From contig OX365956.1 in assembly GCA_947247005.1 (NCBI GenBank), forward strand, positions 13,536,089 through 13,600,088: DNA of 64,000 bases, read 5' to 3'. Shown here piece after piece: positions 58,611 to 64,000 of this stretch. Origin of the DNA: Spisula solida (Eukaryota > Mollusca > Bivalvia > Venerida > Mactridae). Both the position numbers and the translations under genes were made by a program. Below the pieces are notes generated by a model that was given only the letters and a program-made list of their open reading frames with translations, was not told the DNA's origin and ran no database searches. Every line of letters starts with the position of its first letter. The first letter of the stretch is position 1.

Positions 58611-61600
58611 GCATGCAAAACATTGAACGATAATATGAACTAAGGCGCGGCCTTTAACGGAGAAGTTTTATGAATGTTAATTAATTTAGATTCTATGTAT
58701 CTACTATGTATGTGCAGCGTACATAAAGAAACCAGGGATTTTTTTGTTCATTTTGGGAAGGATCCTTAGTCTCTACATTTTGGGGAAAATATTGGTGTAT
58801 TCCTGATTATGGAAAAAAAGTAGGGTATAACTTGGGAAAACTGCATGATTTTGAAGACATTTTCAATCAGGAAGGGGCCTTTTATAGGCCTCTGTTATAT
58901 ATTAATGCGAAAAACCCCTGAAAACAAGTATTCATATTAACTACATGTATTGAACGGTTAACAGGAATCAAAGCGCTGAAAGCCCTGTGGTTGTTCGATT
59001 GAATGCCATTCTGATCACCTCGGCCTTTATGCATTGCGCAATATTTACCGGAGACAAACGGAAATGTTCGATCTTTCATGATTAGAATGAATAAGAATGC
59101 ATGCAGAGAAAGTACAAGTGAAACAGTTTTCTGAGGCCAGATAATTAACTAGAAATGCTTAGGATGTGTTTTTCTGCAGTTAGGATGCTGATCGAATTTA
59201 TACCGGTCACCGGGTGCACGTTTAAATTCATTAGTCAGAATAATTAGCCAAATAATTCAGATACGTGACTGTAAAATCAGATACTACGGACGGGCGCATA
59301 AGCCTTGAAGTTTGTTCTTATGGTTAGGGGTCCTCAGGATTGTGAAATTTGGGACTTTAATGCCTTTTTTTGCCATATTATATTTCTGCTGTACAAATTA
59401 ATGTTACTCATGTGCATACGTCCGTATTGCTGGCTACGCCACTGACTGATTATTCAAACCTAATAAACTATTATGTAACAGTTCATAAAGAGTAGTGCTC
59501 AATATTACAGATTTTCAACGTGTCGTAGAGTAACTAGAGAACTATTTTGCCGGTTTACATGCTTCCTTTGCATCGGCGAAAGATATGCAAATTTGCAATT
59601 GCTTGCTGACCGGTTTACTTTCCTTAATGTGGCACTGTCCATTTGTGGCATAGAAAAGAAGTTTCAGGCAGTAAAAATGGGTTGCAATTGTTGATATGTA
59701 TTAAAACTAGTTGTTCTTTGAACAACTTAAAACATTATATATATTGGTACAAATGTACCGGAAAGTGACCGTTTTTAGTCACAATAACTGGAAATAGCCC
59801 CATTTACGCTCTGATTTCATGAAATTTCCTCATAAAAACAGAGGGGATACCCCCCCCCCCCGCCGCTCCAATATTCGGCAACCTGCGAAGAGCCTGTACA
59901 CACCTAGTCCAAACCATGGGACCTAACTTGTAAAGACTGTTGGACCTATTATCACCTAACGTAATGAAACGTAAAGTTTAGAAACGTTTGGTCTCGGTTG
60001 GGACTACACACCTCAAGTTGGTTTGACTAGGCAAGATGCCATGTTGGCCATTGACAATTTGCTTACAGAGAGAATACTGTATCGACTGAGCTATCAAGCC
60101 ACTTGTTTAACATATTGGACGCATACAGTTTAAGTAAATAAGTTTACACTACTGCGGCTCAGTTCAAAAAAGCTACAACTGAATGAGACGGCAAGCTTGT
60201 CAAGCTAGCCACCTACACAAGTTTTCCCTTAAATCCTATACACAGTACTACTATAATCTCAAAAAGATTGCTATCAAAAGCACAATACAGACATAACATT
60301 GTCAAAGAGTCATTTTGCATTTTTCGGGGGTCGAATAGTTGCGGATACGACATGTTATTTGTACTTACGAAACCTCTGACAGTCACACACGGCATCGGGT
60401 GTTGATTTTATTGTATAAGTACGTTAATTGTGAGTGATAAAGACGATTTTCCTTGCTTACCAAGTACTAGCGTCGTGTAATCGGAAAAAAATCTCCTATA
60501 AAATTTCTTTTCTCGCAGCAACAAAATGGCGACAGTTTTAATCATGTATAAATGCCGGTCGGACCGTTCAGATTAGGAACGAAGATGATACTCATACGCG
60601 CTATTTTTAATTAGACATACAGTTTATAGATAACTTGGATAACACAAATACTTGAAACATTTTAAGAATATTGTATGGGTTTTTTCCATAATCACTTTTT
60701 TTCAATTAAAAAATCGCATTGAAAAACGAACTACTTTTTACGTACGTAGTACTTCGGGAAAAATTTTAACCGCCGTGGCTTCATACGCTTAGAATCACTG
60801 TACATTATAATTTTAATTTATTGATATTCTATTATGTATTTACCTTCTTTGAAATTTAACAACCTTGTTATGAGATTCAAATCATCAGCATAGTTAACTC
60901 ATATGAGAAAACATATTTTTATCACACAAAAGGCACATATATGGAACTACTTTGTCTTTAATTGAATTTTCTGGACTACTTTCGCTCAGATATTAAGGAT
61001 TCGCGTTTGAGATTGACTTCTGTATTTGTTTGGGAAACCCAAACAAATAAAATTCAGTTGCCATAATATCCACACACCCTTTTCTAATATCAACACTCTC
61101 GGTGATAGTCAAATATAACTTTTCTTAGATAGCAACAACTTCGATAGTAATCATTAATAGTTATATTTTCTTTCGACTGTCGGATACGCCATAACATTGT
61201 CGTGTTTATGCTTTTTAGCTATGTTCAATACAATGTGAAAAATGTGACTTTCACTTTGCTGTCTGCCTTTGAAGGATCGATCTCATATGTGGAATCGCTA
61301 AGTTCTGCCCGGGCTTGAACTGGCAACCTGATCCATGGAACTTGAACTGACAACCTTATCCATCAAAACGTGTCTCAGAGTTCGCAACAACAGTTTCTGT
61401 TCGTCTTATCATTATAGAAACCGGATATACAACTGCAATGCATCTCCCATTTCTACATGTATGGGTCTTTGTCCAGGGAAAAGTGCCATAGGCGGCGCAT
61501 ATAATTGAAGTGACGAATGATTACGTTATGATGAAAACATACTGCAGCGCACAGACAATCCGAAGCCACACAGAAACGACGACAGCCATCCACGCAAGAA

Positions 61601-63122
61601 TCAGACATAGAACGGAACATCAACATAGGTCACGTACATGTATATGACGTCAAGCTAATTCCAAAATATCCCGGGAGTAAATCGTACAACCACAATGTAT
61701 CCGATGATGTGTATATGCTCGGGGATCGTTTCAAAAGCACTTTAGAATTTAAAGGATTAAAAGACCAGTTGCAGAAGTTCGCGTATGTTCGGTGCTTAAT
61801 GCTAAATGGATGTCTTCAGATTGCATGAACTTCAACAAATGGTCGTTTATATTAGTCATGAACGTGGGGTGATCAAAAAGAAATAAAATGAGACAAATGC
61901 TATAATTGTAAATTACTACCTCCGTTTCTCAACATATGTCTGATTATAATATTTTTCGTCACTTCAGTGTTAACTAGAATTGTGTAAGAGACGGCCGATG
62001 CTCCACGAACGGATGTTTGCAACAGAAAGGTATACAATTAAAATGTTGAAATATGAGGCTACATTTGCTATGCATTATACTAGTACCAGGTAATAACTTA
62101 TATATGCTACTAGTTAATTAAGGTGTGGAAATATTTGACAGTATTCAAGGGCACTTGCTCCAAAATCAAGCAATGGTCTTCTAATCATAGTGATCCATCC
62201 CTCCTATGATTTCTATGATGATATTGTTGGTCTTGCTAATAATACGGAAGACAAAAACATAACAAGCAGGGACAATAAATCCAAAATAGGTTATGTAGAT
62301 TTGCTATTCTTCGGCATTGCACTACTACTAATGAGATATATCCACCTATTGATAAAGTCCGTGTAATTTCATGACACTACCGAGTACCTTTTCAGAGTTA
62401 CAATGTAGTCTCCATACAAAAAGCTTAGTATGAAACATAACGAAGGGAAACAATGAGGGTGTGCTTGACTTATCGTTAAAGCACAGCTATGCAAAATAAC
62501 GCAATAGCATTGCGGTGAAGAAAGTAATACAACGGCTACATATATCGTGTCTTACAGTGGTGTCAAATTCAGAATATTGGTTATGTGTGAATCGCATTAA
62601 TAATAATTACGCACTTGTGTTTTAGCTTTAACAATTACTTCTCATCCGAGCTCTTGTTTTATGCATACTTACACAGGTACATATTTATGGTTTCGTTATT
62701 TCAATGAACCGTTATAGTTTGCTCACAACACTACTATTAGCAAAAATGGAATTTGTTGGATGATCGGATGTGATATAATTAAGTAACATACACATATGTG
62801 TTGAAATGTTTTGTTACAGATTTCCGATATCAATGTAAAATGTGGCGTGGAGTGCGTTCTTATGTATATTTAATACACAGGTACAAAGTCTTACACATGC
62901 ATGAGTTTATTATATTGTTTTTATTATTGTAAGTATACAACGGGTAAGTCGATGGTTATAAAAAACAACACTTAAACAATAAAGTAAAGTAAACACATAT
63001 GATAAACACGCTGAGAAAATCACAGAATAATCATGCATAATAATTAACAAGTACATGTAGTTATAGTTAGTGAATGATATACAAAATGTCCGGCAGCATT
63101 TATTCACCTTTTCCTTGGCGAG
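58611..63122. other. unassigned DNA
   Basis: No gene was recognised. A poly-C run lies at 59850-59862. A minus-strand A-box-like GATAGCTCAGTCGATACAG near 60085-60105 has no matching B box. Confidence 0.3.
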
Positions 63123-63126
63123 ATAT

Positions 63127-63600
63127 CGCTGACTTGGAATAAGAAGGTCGTAATAAAAAAAGAGTATATTAAGTCAGACAGGGAAGGCAGCACTCAACTT
63201 AACCAGCCGAGCACAGAAAACATTAAAAACACACAAAGCACAATGCCCAACTAAACAAGCGCAGATCCGCCCAAGTCCAAGCTGTCGAAAAGTATAATAA
63301 ATTATAACTAGCTGAATGACCCAGTAGAAAAGATACAGCAACCAAAAGGCGGAATGCCTGCGCTGAATGACCTAGTAACAACAGTAAAACTGCTGAACTA
63401 CATAGTTATAGCAGACTCGTTCATATTTGAAATCTGCATCACAAGGCACTTTATTATGAAAATCGGAACTGGTCTTGTTGACCAAACCTAAGATTAAAAA
63501 GCTTGTTATTCCATAAGTAAAGAGTAGTTTTCAGACAGTTTTTTCCTGTTTTCTTAAAATATTGATTTTGTACTTACGACCTTCTCATTCTTAGCCAGCG
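63127..63600. mobile_element. small inverted-repeat element G, 474 bp, ATAT flanks
   Basis: Left CGCTGACTTGGAATAAGAAG and right, inverted, CGCTGGCTAAGAATGAGAAG match over about 27 bp with four mismatches. ATAT is duplicated at 63123-63126 and 63601-63604. Inside lies a 260-bp end fragment of D (63155-63414). Confidence 0.7.
63155..63414 (-). mobile_element. D end fragment inside G
   Basis: Reverse complement of 43790-44025: AGTATATTAAGTCAGACAGG onward, ending at GTTATAGCAG. Several substitutions show that it is not a recent copy of the D in the Ty3 element. Confidence 0.8.
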
Positions 63601-63614
63601 ATATATAAGTTATA

Positions 63615-63715
63615 GTTAGAACATATTAAGTAAATTTTAATGATTAAAAAGGGCGGAGCGAGCGAAGCGAAGCGAGGCCTTTTTAGTCATTAAAATTTAC
63701 TTCATATGTTCTAAC
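63615..63715. repeat. 101-bp hairpin with GAGCGAGCGAAGCGA loop
   Basis: GTTAGAACATATTAAGTAAA pairs with its inverted copy ending at 63715. The arms are about 40 bp each and the purine-rich loop GGAGCGAGCGAAGCGAAGCG lies between them. Arms differ at only a few bases. Confidence 0.85.
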
Positions 63716-64000
63716 TAACTTAGAATATAACATTCTGCATTCTGATTGGCCGATAGAAATTAGCGCCAACGCAAGACGTCAAGTCTGTTAAGAGAAAATT
63801 ATAATGATTAAATTTTCATTTAACCGCGAAAATGCGGCGTTTTCATTGGCTCATAATGTAGGTTATATTCTAATGAAATATAGTACAGTTTGACAGAATA
63901 GACTTGTGTCTGGTCAATGTTCGGCAAGAATTCGTCGGAATGTTTATTTTATTGAAAATACAAGCCGTTGATAAAAGAGAGAAAGTCAAAGAATATGTTA
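63716..64000. other. unassigned DNA
   Basis: No recognised feature in this short remainder. Confidence 0.35.

Noticed and set aside
60085..60105. tRNA-like sequence on the minus strand
   Set aside because: An A-box-like motif without a B box at the right spacing.

Overview
The window is nuclear DNA of an animal, most likely a bivalve mollusc (species not determinable). It is AT-rich with no operon-like gene packing. Nearly all recognisable coding sequence belongs to transposable elements of types common in bivalves: a LINE with a short-repeat tail, tRNA-headed SINEs, a Ty3/Gypsy LTR element, MITE-like inverted-repeat elements and 30-300 bp tandem arrays. I found no complete conventional host gene, only weak candidate exons. 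Many of the calls below are read by eye from repeats, boundaries and protein motifs.

Layout. 1-11 kb: mostly unassigned DNA with a 736-bp TA-flanked MITE (499-1234), a satellite-like array near 2.45-2.86 kb, a short copy of element A (3461-3744) and two minisatellites (6.8-7.2 kb, 10.3-10.5 kb). 11.04-16.06 kb: the most notable object, an apparently intact transposon-like unit of about 5 kb bounded by imperfect 30-bp inverted repeats and ATAT flanks. It carries one uninterrupted 1036-codon ORF joining an OTU-type cysteine protease domain to a DDE-like DUF7869-type domain. 18.4-20.6 kb: a 5'-truncated LINE on the minus strand. 25.85-26.70 kb: a MITE with arms of about 215 bp. 30.8-31.1 kb: a SINE. 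34.05-34.32 kb: a recent tandem duplication. 37.1-37.3 kb: a mariner transposase fragment.

38.43-44.77 kb is a minus-strand Ty3/Gypsy element. TTACA target duplications and near-identical LTR sequences define its ends, yet its pol is frameshifted, has lost everything before the middle of the reverse transcriptase, and is split by a 2.1-kb insert (element D). 44.81-55.67 kb is a tandem duplication of a unit of about 2.8 kb. The first copy was later invaded by element A, then by a 4.1-kb foldback element inside A, and by a TTAA-flanked element; the second copy lacks all three. The last 9 kb holds a three-unit satellite-like array (58.0-58.6 kb), a small inverted-repeat element containing a piece of D (63127-63600) and a 101-bp hairpin.

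Functionally the window is a nest of mobile DNA. Insertions inside insertions let the order of events be read directly. The only gene here that looks capable of making a full-length protein is the OTU/DUF7869 ORF.
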